Origin: Aminobacter sp039907765 | GTDB taxonomy: Bacteria > Pseudomonadota > Alphaproteobacteria > Rhizobiales > Rhizobiaceae | NCBI RefSeq assembly: GCF_039907765.1 | Contig: NZ_JARDJI010000018.1 | Span: 45,507 to 109,506, forward strand | Reading direction: 5' to 3' | Length of the DNA: 64,000 nucleotides | Shown: one piece after another, positions 43,662 through 52,006 of the stretch | Layout: every line of letters starts with the position of its first letter | Numbering within the stretch: position 1 is the first letter of the stretch | Notes under the pieces: model-generated | Seen by the model: only the letters and a program-made list of their open reading frames with translations | Told to the model about the DNA's origin: nothing | Database searches by the model: none | Made by a program: the position numbers and the translations under genes

Positions 43662-44678
43662 TCAGGCCCTCTCGTATTTCGTCACGGTCTGTTCGATGGC
43701 GCCGAAGATCGAGTGGCCGGTCTCGTCGTGCATCTCGATGCGCACCTGGTCGCCGAACTTCAGGAACGGCGTCTTCGGTTCGCCCTTCTCCAGCGTTTCG
43801 ACCGTGCGGATTTCAGCGATGCAGGAATAGCCCGCCCCGCCCTCTGCTGCCGGCTTGCCCGGGCCGCCGTCCAGCTTGTTGGAAACCGTGCCCGAACCGA
43901 TGATCGAGCCGGCGACCAGTGGCCGGGTTTTGGCGGTATGCGCCACCAGCTGGCCGAAATCGAAGGTCATGTCGATGCCGGCATTGGCACGGCCGAACGG
44001 CTTGCCGTTGATGCTGGTGAGAAGCGGCAGATGCAGCTTGCCGCCGTCCCAGGCCACGCCCAGCTCGTCGGGCGATACCGCCACCGGCGAAAACGCCGTC
44101 GAGGGCTTGGACTGGAAGAAGCCGAACCCCTTGGCGAGTTCGGCCGGGATCAGGCCGCGCAGCGACACGTCGTTGACCAGCATGATGAGCCGGATCGCGG
44201 CATGGGCTTCGTCGCGGCTGGCACCCATCGGCACGTCGTCGACGATGACGGCAACCTCGGCCTCGAGGTCGATGCCCCAGGCCTCGTCGGCCATGGCGAT
44301 GGCATCGCGTGGGCCGAGGAAGGAATCCGAGCCGCCCTGGTACATCAACGGGTCGGTCCAGAAGCTCGCGGGCATCTCGGCGCCCCTCGCCTTCCGGACC
44401 AGCTCGACATGGTTCACATAGGCCGAGCCGTCGGCCCACTGGAAGGCGCGCGGCAAAGGCGAGGCAGCATCATGCTCGTGGAAGCGCATGGTCGGCTGCG
44501 AGCCGGTCTCGATGCCCTCGGCGACATTGGCGAGGCGCGGACCGACATGGGCCCAGTCGTCGAGTGCGGCCTGCAGAGTGCGGGCGATGTGGCCGACCTC
44601 GGAGCAGCGGGTGAGGTCTTTCGACACCACGACCAGGCGGCCGTCGCGGGTGGAATCCTTCAGCGTGGCGAGCTTCAT
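43662..44678 (-). CDS. fahA: Fumarylacetoacetate hydrolase
   Basis: 338 residues of the FAH family; cleaves fumarylacetoacetate to fumarate and acetoacetate. The C-terminal metal-binding domain shows DLEAEVAVIVDDVPMG (carboxylate metal ligands) and MLVNDVSLRGLIPAELAKGF. GAGGAC precedes ATG 44678. It lies between hmgA and maiA with gaps of 20 and 6 bp. Confidence 0.93.
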   Translation of the reverse strand: MKLATLKDSTRDGRLVVVSKDLTRCSEVGHIARTLQAALDDWAHVGPRLANVAEGIETGSQPTMRFHEHDAASPLPRAFQWADGSAYVNHVELVRKARGAEMPASFWTDPLMYQGGSDSFLGPRDAIAMADEAWGIDLEAEVAVIVDDVPMGASRDEAHAAIRLIMLVNDVSLRGLIPAELAKGFGFFQSKPSTAFSPVAVSPDELGVAWDGGKLHLPLLTSINGKPFGRANAGIDMTFDFGQLVAHTAKTRPLVAGSIIGSGTVSNKLDGGPGKPAAEGGAGYSCIAEIRTVETLEKGEPKTPFLKFGDQVRIEMHDETGHSIFGAIEQTVTKYERA

Positions 44679-44698
44679 CTAAGTCCTCACTTGATGCT

Positions 44699-46039
44699 TC
44701 ACTTGATACCGGGCGTGCCGTCGAACTTGCGCTCAAGCCCGTCCCAGCAGTCGATGTAGTTGTCCTGCAGCGTCTCCAGTTCGGCGGCGAACTTCGTCAG
44801 CTGCTGGGGGAAGCGGGTCTCGAACATGAAGGCCATGGTGTGGTCGAGCTTGACAGGCTTGAGCTCGACATTCGAGGCCTTTTCGAAGCCCATCGCGTCC
44901 GGCCCATGCGGCAGCATCATGTTGTGCAGGCTCATGCCGCCGGGCACGAAGCCCTCCTCCTTGGCGTCGTACTGGCCGTGGATCAGGCCCATGAACTCGC
45001 TCATGATGTTGCGATGGTACCAGGGCGGACGGAAGCTGTGCTCGGCCACCAGCCAGCGCGGCGGGAAGATGACGAAGTCGACATTGGCCGTGCCCTCCTC
45101 GCCCGACGGCGCCGTCAGCACCGTGAAGATCGACGGATCCGGATGGTCGAACAGGATGGCGCCGACGGGCGAGAAGGTCCTGAGATCGTATTTGAACGGC
45201 GCATAATTGCCGTGCCAGGCGACGACGTCGAGCGGCGAATGGCCGATCTCCGTGACGTAGAACTTGCCGCACCATTTGACGTGCACGCGGGCCGCCGTCT
45301 CCTTGTCCTCGTATGCGGCGACGGGCGTCTTGAAGTCGCGCGGGTTGGCAAGGCAGTTGGCGCCGATCGGGCCGCGGTCCGGCAAGGTGAACTTGGCGCC
45401 GTAGTTCTCGCAGATGTAGCCGCGGTGGAAGGCGGCGTCGCCCAGGCGCGAGACCTTGAACATCATGCCGCGCGGCACAAGGCAGAGCTCCGACGGCTCG
45501 ACGTCGATGATGCCCATCTCGGTGAAGATGCGAATGGTGCCTATCTGCGGCACGACCATCAGCTCGCCGTCGGCGTTGAAGAAATAGTCGTCCACCATGT
45601 CGTCGTTGAAGATGTAGGCGTGCGCCGCCATGCCCACCTGGGTCATCGCGTCGCCCGCCGTCGTCATGGTGCGGATGCCCTGGATGAAGTTCAGCTTCTC
45701 CTGCGGCTCCGGCAGTGGGTTCCAGCGCAGCTGGCCGAGTGGCAGCGAATGGTCGTCGAGGCAGGGCGCGGTCTTCCAGTGCGGATAGCTGGCGTTGGAA
45801 AAGCGCTTGGTGTGCCGGACGCTCGGGCGGATGCGGTAGAGCCACGAGCGCTCGTTGGTGCCGCGCGGCGCGGTGAATGGCGAGCCCGACAGCTGCTCGG
45901 CATAGAGACCGTAGTTGCATTTCTGCGGGCTGTTCTGGCCCTGCGGCAGCGCGCCCGGCAGCGCCTCGGTCTCGAAGTCGTTGCCGAAGCCCGGCATGTA
46001 GCCGGCCGTCGCCGCTTGCGTGATGGTCTTGTCCAGCAT
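44699..46039 (-). CDS. hmgA: Homogentisate 1,2-dioxygenase
   Basis: 446 residues. GYMPGFGNDFETEALPGALP near residue 14, YAEQLSGSPFTAPRG, and the C-terminal HGPDAMGFEKAS and TMAFMFETRFPQQLTKFA are strongly conserved in this family. Opens the homogentisate ring to maleylacetoacetate using Fe(II) and O2. GGGAGGTGCAAGCC before ATG 46039 fixes the start. The last bases are tandemly duplicated, giving a second TGA 12 nt after the first. A MarR gene is divergent. Confidence 0.96.
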   Translation of the reverse strand: MLDKTITQAATAGYMPGFGNDFETEALPGALPQGQNSPQKCNYGLYAEQLSGSPFTAPRGTNERSWLYRIRPSVRHTKRFSNASYPHWKTAPCLDDHSLPLGQLRWNPLPEPQEKLNFIQGIRTMTTAGDAMTQVGMAAHAYIFNDDMVDDYFFNADGELMVVPQIGTIRIFTEMGIIDVEPSELCLVPRGMMFKVSRLGDAAFHRGYICENYGAKFTLPDRGPIGANCLANPRDFKTPVAAYEDKETAARVHVKWCGKFYVTEIGHSPLDVVAWHGNYAPFKYDLRTFSPVGAILFDHPDPSIFTVLTAPSGEEGTANVDFVIFPPRWLVAEHSFRPPWYHRNIMSEFMGLIHGQYDAKEEGFVPGGMSLHNMMLPHGPDAMGFEKASNVELKPVKLDHTMAFMFETRFPQQLTKFAAELETLQDNYIDCWDGLERKFDGTPGIK

Positions 46040-46075
46040 GGCTTGCACCTCCCTGAAGGACGTGGGAATGTCGAG

Positions 46076-46095
46076 ATGGTTGCAAGTGTAACCAT
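46076..46095. promoter_or_regulatory. Palindromic operator candidate between hmgA and the MarR gene
   Basis: ATGGTT (46076-46081) and AACCAT (46090-46095) form perfect 6-bp arms around 8 bp, and a further GTAAC half-site follows at 46103-46107. The site lies 37 bp from the hmgA start and 29 bp from the MarR start, ideal for repression of both. Confidence 0.65.
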
Positions 46096-46123
46096 TGATT
46101 TTGTAACTATCAAAGGCTGCGCG

Positions 46124-46570
46124 ATGGCCGACGGCTTCGACTTGGAGAGCTTCCTGCCCTACCGGCTGAACCGGGCGGCGGAACTGATCAGCCTGAGCTT
46201 TTCCAGGGAATACAAGCAGCGCTTCCAGATGACGCGGCCGGAATGGCGGGCGCTCGCCGCCCTCGGCAGCGTCGGCCGCATGACCGCGACTGAGATCGGC
46301 ACGCACTCCAACATGCACAAGACCAAGGTGAGCCGCGCGGTAGCCGCGCTGGAGGAGCGCCGTTGGCTGAAGCGCCGCGAAAACGAGACGGACCGCAGGG
46401 TCGAGCATCTCGAACTCACCGCCGCAGGCCTCAAGGCCTATCGCGAGATATCCGACCTCGCCCAAGCCTATCAGGCAAGCCTGGAGCAGGCGCTCGGCGC
46501 CGGCGCCGTCGAGCGCATCGAGGCAGGGCTGGCGGATGTCGAGCGGGCTTTGATGAGCAAGCGGCGATAG
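46124..46570 (+). CDS. MarR family regulator, probable homogentisate-pathway repressor
   Basis: 148 residues with the winged HTH (LAALGSVGRMTATEIGTHSN, KTKVSRAVAALEERRWLKRR) and the MarR wing NETDRRVEHLELTAAG. ATG 46124 was chosen because the long frame upstream lies antisense to hmgA. It is divergent from hmgA-fahA-maiA with a palindrome between. Homogentisate or a related intermediate is the likely effector. Confidence 0.9.
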   Translation: MADGFDLESFLPYRLNRAAELISLSFSREYKQRFQMTRPEWRALAALGSVGRMTATEIGTHSNMHKTKVSRAVAALEERRWLKRRENETDRRVEHLELTAAGLKAYREISDLAQAYQASLEQALGAGAVERIEAGLADVERALMSKRR

Positions 46571-46572
46571 TT

Positions 46573-46691
46573 CCTCTCCCCCTTGTGGGGAGGGGCTAGG
46601 GGTGGGGGTATTTCCCTCCGAATGTCTTGGGCATCGCCGATATGCGCCGTCGTACCCCCACCCTGTATCCCTCCCCACAAGGGGGAGGGAG
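46573..46691. repeat. GC-rich inverted repeat pair, copy D (tips inward)
   Basis: The left arm (about 46573-46610) and right arm (46653-46691) are imperfect inverted copies of the 38-bp unit, with the GGGGTA / TACCCC tips facing inward as in copy A. It fills the gap between the convergent MarR and Lrp genes. Confidence 0.85.
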
Positions 46692-46716
46692 GGCGTCTAC
46701 GTCCGGCATCCCGCCC

Positions 46717-47184
46717 CTACTCGATGGGCAGCGGACCATGCTGCTTAAGCGTGTTCAGCACGATCGCCGTCTTCACGTGCTGCACGGAATCGTGCGGCAA
46801 AAGCACCTCGTTGACGAAGCGCGACAGGTCCGACAGGCCGCGCACCACGACCTTGATGTGGTAGTCCATCTCGCCGGTCAGCGAATAGGCCTCGAGCACC
46901 TCGGGCAGGTCGTTCACAAGCCGAGCGAAACGCTGGGCGTTGTCGCGGTTGTGGGTGGCGAGCGTCACTGAGATGACCACGAGGAGATCGAGCCCCAGCC
47001 GCTCGCGGTCGAGCATCGCCTGGTAGCCGCGGATGAAGCCCTCCGCTTCCAGCCGGGCGCGCCGGCGCGAGCATTGCGAGGCCGAGAGCGCGATCTTCTC
47101 CGACAGCTCGTTGTTGGTCAGCCGGCCGTCGAGCTGCAGCTCGCGCAGGATCTTGAGGTCGAACTGGTCAAGCGCCTCATTCAT
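46717..47184 (-). CDS. Lrp/AsnC family regulator, probable controller of hpd
   Basis: 155 residues. AsnC HTH (QFDLKILRELQLDGRLTNNE, SASQCSRRRARLEAEGFIRG) followed by the RAM ligand-binding domain (LLVVISVTLATHN, LTGEMDYHIKVVVRGL). ATG 47184 places the HTH at the usual N-terminal position; ATG 47205 is an alternative. It is divergent from hpd and two TTGCAT-containing sites lie in the gap. An aromatic amino acid is the likely effector by family habit. Confidence 0.9.
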   Translation of the reverse strand: MNEALDQFDLKILRELQLDGRLTNNELSEKIALSASQCSRRRARLEAEGFIRGYQAMLDRERLGLDLLVVISVTLATHNRDNAQRFARLVNDLPEVLEAYSLTGEMDYHIKVVVRGLSDLSRFVNEVLLPHDSVQHVKTAIVLNTLKQHGPLPIE

Positions 47185-47243
47185 TGCATGCAGCTCCATA
47201 TCCATGCACGTTCCGCGCATAGATCGACCCATATGAGCCCAGA

Positions 47244-47260
47244 ATGCAAGCACATTGCAT
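47244..47260. promoter_or_regulatory. Palindromic Lrp-type operator candidate upstream of hpd
   Basis: ATGCAA (47244-47249) and TTGCAT (47255-47260) are perfect inverted arms with a 5-bp centre, 50 bp before the hpd start. A related TTGCATGCA lies at 47184-47192 at the start of the Lrp gene, so two sites could bind an octameric Lrp-type protein. Confidence 0.6.
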
Positions 47261-47309
47261 GAAATCGGGGGCACAATATGCGTCACCCGTTTTCTGAGGA
47301 GGATTTGCC

Positions 47310-48419
47310 ATGGGTCCGTTCCCGCACGATTCGCCGCCGGCCAGGATCAGCGCGAAAAACCCCGCCGGCACCGACGGCTTCGAGTTCGTCGAGTTCGCGC
47401 ATCCCGAGCCCGAGAAGCTGGAAGAACTCTTCACCCGAATGGGCTACCAGCCGGTCGCCCGCCACAAGACCAAGAACATCACCGTCTGGCGGCAGGGCGA
47501 CATCAACTACATCGTCAACGCCGAGCCGGGCAGCCACGCCATGCGCTTCGTCGACGAGCACGGCCCCTGCGCCGCTTCGATGGCCTGGCGGGTGGTCGAT
47601 GCCAAGCATGCCTTCGATCACGCCTTATCGAAGGGTGCCACACCTTATACCGGCGCCGACAAGGCGCTCGACGTGCCAGCCATCGTCGGCATCGGCGGTT
47701 CGCTGCTCTATTTCGTCGACAAGTACGGCACCAAGGGATCGGCCTATGACGCCGAGTTCGAATGGCTCGGCGAGCGCAACCCGAAGCCCGAGGGTGTCGG
47801 CTTCTATTATCTCGATCACCTGACCCACAACGTCTATCGCGGCAACATGGATAAGTGGTGGGATTTCTACCGCGAGCTGTTCGGCTTCAAGCAGATCCAC
47901 TTCTTCAACATCGACGGCCGCATCACCGGGCTGGTCAGCCGCGCGATCACCTCGCCCTGCGGCAAGATCCGCATCCCGTTGAACGAGTCCAAGGACGACA
48001 CCAGCCAGATCGAGGAATATCTCAGGAAGTACAAGGGCGAAGGGATCCAGCACATCGCCGTCGGCACCGACGACATCTATGCCGCCACCGACAGAATCGC
48101 GGATCGTGGCCTCAAGTTCATGCCTGGCCCGCCCGACACCTACTACGAGATGTCGCACGAGCGCGTGCACGGCCATGACGAGCCGATCGAACGCATGAAG
48201 CAGCACGGCATCCTGATCGACGGCGAAGGCGTGGTCGACGGTGGCACGACCAAGATCCTGCTGCAGATCTTCTCGAAGACCGTCATCGGCCCGATCTTCT
48301 TCGAGTTCATCCAGCGCAAGGGCGACGAAGGCTTCGGCGAGGGCAACTTCCGCGCGCTGTTCGAATCCATCGAGGAAGACCAGATCCGCCGCGGCGTGAT
48401 CTCGGAGAGCGCTGCCTGA
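47310..48419 (+). CDS. hpd: 4-Hydroxyphenylpyruvate dioxygenase
   Basis: 369 residues. Converts 4-hydroxyphenylpyruvate to homogentisate. Iron ligands appear as His in YLDHLTHNV, His in GIQHIAVGTDDI and Glu in FFEFIQRKGD, and the C-terminal GFGEGNFRALFESIE is a family signature. AGGAGGATTTGCC precedes ATG 47310. Together with hmgA, fahA and maiA it completes the route from 4-hydroxyphenylpyruvate to fumarate and acetoacetate. Confidence 0.96.
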   Translation: MGPFPHDSPPARISAKNPAGTDGFEFVEFAHPEPEKLEELFTRMGYQPVARHKTKNITVWRQGDINYIVNAEPGSHAMRFVDEHGPCAASMAWRVVDAKHAFDHALSKGATPYTGADKALDVPAIVGIGGSLLYFVDKYGTKGSAYDAEFEWLGERNPKPEGVGFYYLDHLTHNVYRGNMDKWWDFYRELFGFKQIHFFNIDGRITGLVSRAITSPCGKIRIPLNESKDDTSQIEEYLRKYKGEGIQHIAVGTDDIYAATDRIADRGLKFMPGPPDTYYEMSHERVHGHDEPIERMKQHGILIDGEGVVDGGTTKILLQIFSKTVIGPIFFEFIQRKGDEGFGEGNFRALFESIEEDQIRRGVISESAA

Positions 48420-48443
48420 GCCGCGACATCGAAACCTCCTGCG

Positions 48444-48481
48444 GGGCGGATTGCTGCGAAGCGATCCGCCCGTTTCTTTCT
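48444..48481 (+). terminator. Rho-independent terminator after hpd
   Basis: GGGCGGAT (48444-48451) pairs with ATCCGCCC (48464-48471), with further inner pairs and a TGCGAA loop, followed by GTTTCTTTCTT. Confidence 0.85.
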
Positions 48482-48570
48482 TGCCGCGAGGTTGATCCAG
48501 GACAAGGAATGCCGCCGCCCAGCCTGCCACAGTTGCGCCTGAAGGCAGGTTCCCAAGGGAGGCAGCAGCA

Positions 48571-48996
48571 ATGGGTATGGTTCCGCGAGCTTATGAACTA
48601 TGGCACTCGGCCGTGCTCGGCTTTCAGGATTGGCGCCGGCGCCGTGCGGCGGTGAGCGAGATCGAGGCGCTTGGTCGCGACGAGGGCGGGCGGGTGCTCG
48701 CCGAATGCGGGCTGTCGCAGGCGGAGTTCAAATGGGCCATGCGCCAAGCCTTCGCCTCGAAGCTCCTGCTGCCCGAGGCGATGAAGTCCAGAGGCATCGA
48801 CGCCGAGGTCTTCGAGAACCGCCACCCGGAATGGAGCCGCGACATGCGCCGGACCTGCATGCTCTGCCCCGAGCGCCGCCGTTGCAGCACCTGGCTCGCG
48901 GTCGGAGAGTTCGAAGCTTCCTATCGGAGTTTCTGTCCCAACGCAGGCGATATCGACGCCCTGGCTGAACGCGGCGACTGCCGGCTGCCCGGCTGA
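48571..48996 (+). CDS. DUF6455-like small protein with Cys cluster
   Basis: 141 residues. The C-terminal part has Cys residues spaced as in CMLCPERRRCSTWL and FCPNAGDIDAL, the pattern I associate with the DUF6455 family found mainly in alphaproteobacteria. No signal peptide or helix pair is evident. Four Cys could bind a metal. Function is unknown and the gene stands alone between hpd and a convergent unknown pair. Confidence 0.75.
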   Translation: MGMVPRAYELWHSAVLGFQDWRRRRAAVSEIEALGRDEGGRVLAECGLSQAEFKWAMRQAFASKLLLPEAMKSRGIDAEVFENRHPEWSRDMRRTCMLCPERRRCSTWLAVGEFEASYRSFCPNAGDIDALAERGDCRLPG

Positions 48997-49000
48997 GAGG

Positions 49001-49276
49001 TCAGGCCTTGGGAGCCATCGCGGCGCGCACCCGCGCACGGCGATAGGCGTCGGGGATCGACAGCGCCCAGACGAACAGCCCGCCGGCGTGGCGGCCGATG
49101 AAGGATTGCTCGGGCGTGGTCGTCGCATAGGTCAGCACGGAAAAGAAGACGACGAAGAACGCGAAGATCAACCCGCGCATGGCATCGCGCACCGCGACAT
49201 GACCCGCACCCGGCAGAACGATCGCCAGTGCCAGCACCAGATAGGGATTGATCGGCTTGGCCATGGGCATCCTCAT
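49001..49276 (-). CDS. Small membrane protein of unknown function
   Basis: 91 residues from ATG 49276, which overlaps the TGA of the upstream gene as ATGA; ATG 49264 is an alternative. About three hydrophobic segments (NPYLVLALAIVLPGAGHVAV, RGLIFAFFVVFFSVLTY, GGLFVWALSIPDAY) suggest an inner-membrane protein. It is translationally coupled to the unknown gene at 49273-49968. I do not recognise a characterised family. Confidence 0.7.
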   Translation of the reverse strand: MRMPMAKPINPYLVLALAIVLPGAGHVAVRDAMRGLIFAFFVVFFSVLTYATTTPEQSFIGRHAGGLFVWALSIPDAYRRARVRAAMAPKA

Positions 49277-49968
49277 GCGGCTTCGCAGACAGGGCTGGCC
49301 GGCTCGTCGGCCAGGATGGCGCCTAGCGTCTCGACTTCGGCGATTGCCTGGCGGACCAGACCGGTCGGGATCGCCGCCAGCGAAAAATAGGCTTGGCGCA
49401 GCAGCATATGCGCGCCGCGCTCGCCCTGTGCCGCCTGCCGGATGACGCGCGCTCCGCGAGGGGTGATCACCGCCTCCTTCACCTGCGGGTCGGAGAACAG
49501 GGAGTGGAACATGGCAGACATGCGCACTGCCTGTTGCTGCGTTGCAGTGCCGTCGCCGCGCACCAGCAGGGCTGCGTCGGTCTCGGGTGGTGTCATCCAA
49601 ACGGGCATGTCGTGGACGAGCGAATAATATTCGGCGCCCGTCGGGCGGGCGAGCGCGCCGATGGTCGGCCTGGCGCAGGCCGTCTTCTCGCTGACGGTTA
49701 CCCTCAGCCAGAGCTGCGGCAGGCGCCGCGTCACCATGGTGTCGGCGATGAGCTCGATCTTGGCCGGCCTGCCGTCCTCGAGGCGGCCGGTCAGGATCGG
49801 AAACTGGTCTGCTGAATGGCCGATGCGGGCTTCTTGCAACAGTTCGGCAGCTGCATCGAGCAGCCCGCGCCGGCCCGCGAGCGCGGCCCGATGATCGCCG
49901 GCCGCACGAACGCCTATCCAGGCGCAAGACGCGGCAACGAAGGCGGAAAAGGCGATGGTGGTGATCAT
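49273..49968 (-). CDS. Unknown protein with N-terminal membrane anchor
   Basis: 231 residues. An N-terminal hydrophobic stretch (TTIAFSAFVAASCAWIGVRA) could be an anchor or signal. The rest is soluble, with KIELIADTMVTRRLPQLWLR and DMPVWMTPPETDAALLV. It overlaps the next small membrane gene by 4 bp, so the two are probably made together. I do not recognise a family. Confidence 0.7.
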   Translation of the reverse strand: MITTIAFSAFVAASCAWIGVRAAGDHRAALAGRRGLLDAAAELLQEARIGHSADQFPILTGRLEDGRPAKIELIADTMVTRRLPQLWLRVTVSEKTACARPTIGALARPTGAEYYSLVHDMPVWMTPPETDAALLVRGDGTATQQQAVRMSAMFHSLFSDPQVKEAVITPRGARVIRQAAQGERGAHMLLRQAYFSLAAIPTGLVRQAIAEVETLGAILADEPASPVCEAA

Positions 49969-50023
49969 CGGAGGCGCGCCGGAGAGCGGAGCGGCGGCGC
50001 TGTGTGCGCCGCCGTCGGTTGCG

Positions 50024-51421
50024 TCAATAGCCCTGCGGTCTCGGCCAGGGCATGGTGAACTGGTCGCCGCGGCGCACGAACTGGTAGCGCCGGAAGTGGA
50101 ACCAGAGCGAGGCCACGATGTAGAAGCACATCATCGCGCTGAGCTGCGTGCCGTAGCCGAGGAACACGGCGAAGTACGCGGTCGAGCACAGGATGAGCAG
50201 CACGATCGTCGGCAGCGGATGGAACGGATGCACGTAGCCGCGCTTGATCGTATCGAGCGGCCACTTGTTCCGGAACATCACCATGTTGAAGGTCATGAAG
50301 GTGTAGCCGAGCAGGCCCGACAGGATCGAGAAGGTTACGACCTGGTCGAGCGGCGCGCCGAGTGCGAAGATCAGTGCGATCGGCACCAGGAAGACGATGG
50401 CGCGGTATGGCGTGCGGTAGACCGGATGCACTGCGCCGAACCAGCTCGGCAGGTAACGGTCGCGGCCCATCGAGAACCACGCGCGCGAGGCGTCGTTGAT
50501 GCAGCCGTTGGCCGAGGCCAGCGTGGCGAAGGCAGTACCCACGAAGAGAAGGACCATCAGCCCCGTGCTGCCGGTGACGCGGGCGGCGTCGAACAGCGGC
50601 GTGCCGGCCTGGCCGAGATATTCCCACGGCACGAGGCCCGAGGACACGTACCAGGTCATGGTCGCGGCGATAAGCAGCGTCATGATGCCGGCCATGGTGC
50701 CGTAGGGCAGCGAGCGGGCGGGCGAACGCACCTCCTCGGCCGCCTGGCAGGTGCCCTCGATGCCGAGGTAGTACCAGAGGCCGAAATGCAGGGCCGCCAC
50801 GATGCCGACCCAGCCATAGGGCAGCGGATCGGAGGTGATGGCCGAGAAGTCGAGCGGCACCGCCGATGCGCCGAACTGCACCGATACGAACAGCGTGACG
50901 ATGGCCAGGAAGGCGATTGCGGTGATGACCAGGTTGAAGGTCAGCGTCGCCAGCACGCCGCGATAGTTGAGCCACGCAAGGAACATGATCGCGAGGATGA
51001 TGAAGGGCTGCTGGTTGAGCCCGGAATGGCCCTGCATGGCGGCCACCGTGTCGAGCAGGAAGCCGACGGTGATGGCGTTGGCCGCTTCCAGCATGGTATA
51101 GGCCATGACCAGGAACAGGCCGACATTGAAGGCCATCAGCGGGCCGACGATGTGCTTGGCCTGGGCGTATTGGCCACCGGCTGCCGCGACCGTCGAGGTC
51201 ACCTCGGAATCGATCATGGCGACGCAGGTATAGAGCAGGCCGGCCACCCAGCAGGCGATCAGGCCGGCGATCATGCCGCCTTTGCCGACCGAGAAGTTCC
51301 AGCCCATATATTCGCCGACCAGCACGATGCCGACGCCGAGCGCCCAGATATGGGCCGGGCCGAGCACCCGCAGCAGCTGCAGCCGTTCGGGCTCGGCCGC
51401 GGTTGAATTCACGTTTGCCAT
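50024..51421 (-). CDS. APC family amino acid/amine permease
   Basis: 465 residues with about twelve membrane helices. The opening LGPAHIWALGVGIVLVGEYM and FGLWYYLGIEGTCQAAEEVR resemble the ethanolamine permease branch of the APC superfamily. GAGGGGAAC precedes ATG 51421. Three genes for small membrane proteins precede it on the same strand with gaps of 11 to 14 bp, so all four look co-transcribed. Ethanolamine is a possible but unproven substrate. Confidence 0.88.
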   Translation of the reverse strand: MANVNSTAAEPERLQLLRVLGPAHIWALGVGIVLVGEYMGWNFSVGKGGMIAGLIACWVAGLLYTCVAMIDSEVTSTVAAAGGQYAQAKHIVGPLMAFNVGLFLVMAYTMLEAANAITVGFLLDTVAAMQGHSGLNQQPFIILAIMFLAWLNYRGVLATLTFNLVITAIAFLAIVTLFVSVQFGASAVPLDFSAITSDPLPYGWVGIVAALHFGLWYYLGIEGTCQAAEEVRSPARSLPYGTMAGIMTLLIAATMTWYVSSGLVPWEYLGQAGTPLFDAARVTGSTGLMVLLFVGTAFATLASANGCINDASRAWFSMGRDRYLPSWFGAVHPVYRTPYRAIVFLVPIALIFALGAPLDQVVTFSILSGLLGYTFMTFNMVMFRNKWPLDTIKRGYVHPFHPLPTIVLLILCSTAYFAVFLGYGTQLSAMMCFYIVASLWFHFRRYQFVRRGDQFTMPWPRPQGY

Positions 51422-51432
51422 CGCTGTTCCCC

Positions 51433-51600
51433 TCAGATCTCGTGGCGCTCTGCGGTCGCCTCGATCTCGCCTTCGCGAGAGGAGATCAGCAGTTCGTTGT
51501 CGTAGGTGGAATCGATGCGGATGAGGTCGATGAGCATCAAGACGCCGAACATGGCGGAAAGTGCCCAGGCCACATATTCGAGAATGTTCCAGCTATCCAT
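51433..51600 (-). CDS. Small single-helix membrane protein upstream of the APC permease
   Basis: 55 residues with one predicted helix (YVAWALSAMFGVLMLIDLIR, about 9-28) and a charged C-terminal tail (SSREGEIEATAERHEI). It sits 11 bp before the permease gene. Size and location suit an accessory transporter subunit. No known family recognised. Confidence 0.7.
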   Translation of the reverse strand: MDSWNILEYVAWALSAMFGVLMLIDLIRIDSTYDNELLISSREGEIEATAERHEI

Positions 51601-51611
51601 TGCGACCTCTC

Positions 51612-51992
51612 CTAGCGCTTCTTGCCGAAGCGTTCTTCGATGACTTCGCGGTATTCCCTGTCGGACAGCCGCACGACCATGACGAAGTAGCCGATCACCA
51701 GGACGGCCATGACGATGAGAGCGGGCCAGCTGAAGCTGTAGTCGAAGCGTGCGGTGATGATGTCGTTGGCGGCTGCCGGGTCGGTGATGCCGAGCGCTGC
51801 CCATTGCTGCTGCTCGGTGGCGTTCTGGCCGAGTGTTTCCCAGGTCGGATTGGCGATCGGGTTCGGCACCTTGGCGGCGCCTGCGAGGCCCATGTAAAGC
51901 GGTATGTAGAGTGCGCCGACGGTTAGCACCAGAAGCGTGGCGACGTCGAAGATCTGCCCGACGAGGCCTTGTTTCGGAGGTTGGTAAGCCAT
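51612..51992 (-). CDS. Two-helix membrane protein of the APC permease operon
   Basis: 126 residues. Helices near 16-36 (DVATLLVLTVGALYIPLYMG) and 88-108 (ALIVMAVLVIGYFVMVV) bracket a soluble loop of about 50 residues rich in N, Q and A (PTWETLGQNATEQQQWAALG). The basic tail is EVIEERFGKKR. ATG 51992 is preceded by GGGGCGG. No known family recognised. Confidence 0.7.
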   Translation of the reverse strand: MAYQPPKQGLVGQIFDVATLLVLTVGALYIPLYMGLAGAAKVPNPIANPTWETLGQNATEQQQWAALGITDPAAANDIITARFDYSFSWPALIVMAVLVIGYFVMVVRLSDREYREVIEERFGKKR

Positions 51993-52006
51993 TTTTCCGC
52001 CCCCCT

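Noticed and set aside
44840..46123. 5' extension of the MarR reading frame across hmgA
   Set aside because: The extension is antisense to hmgA; the MarR protein starts naturally at ATG 46124.
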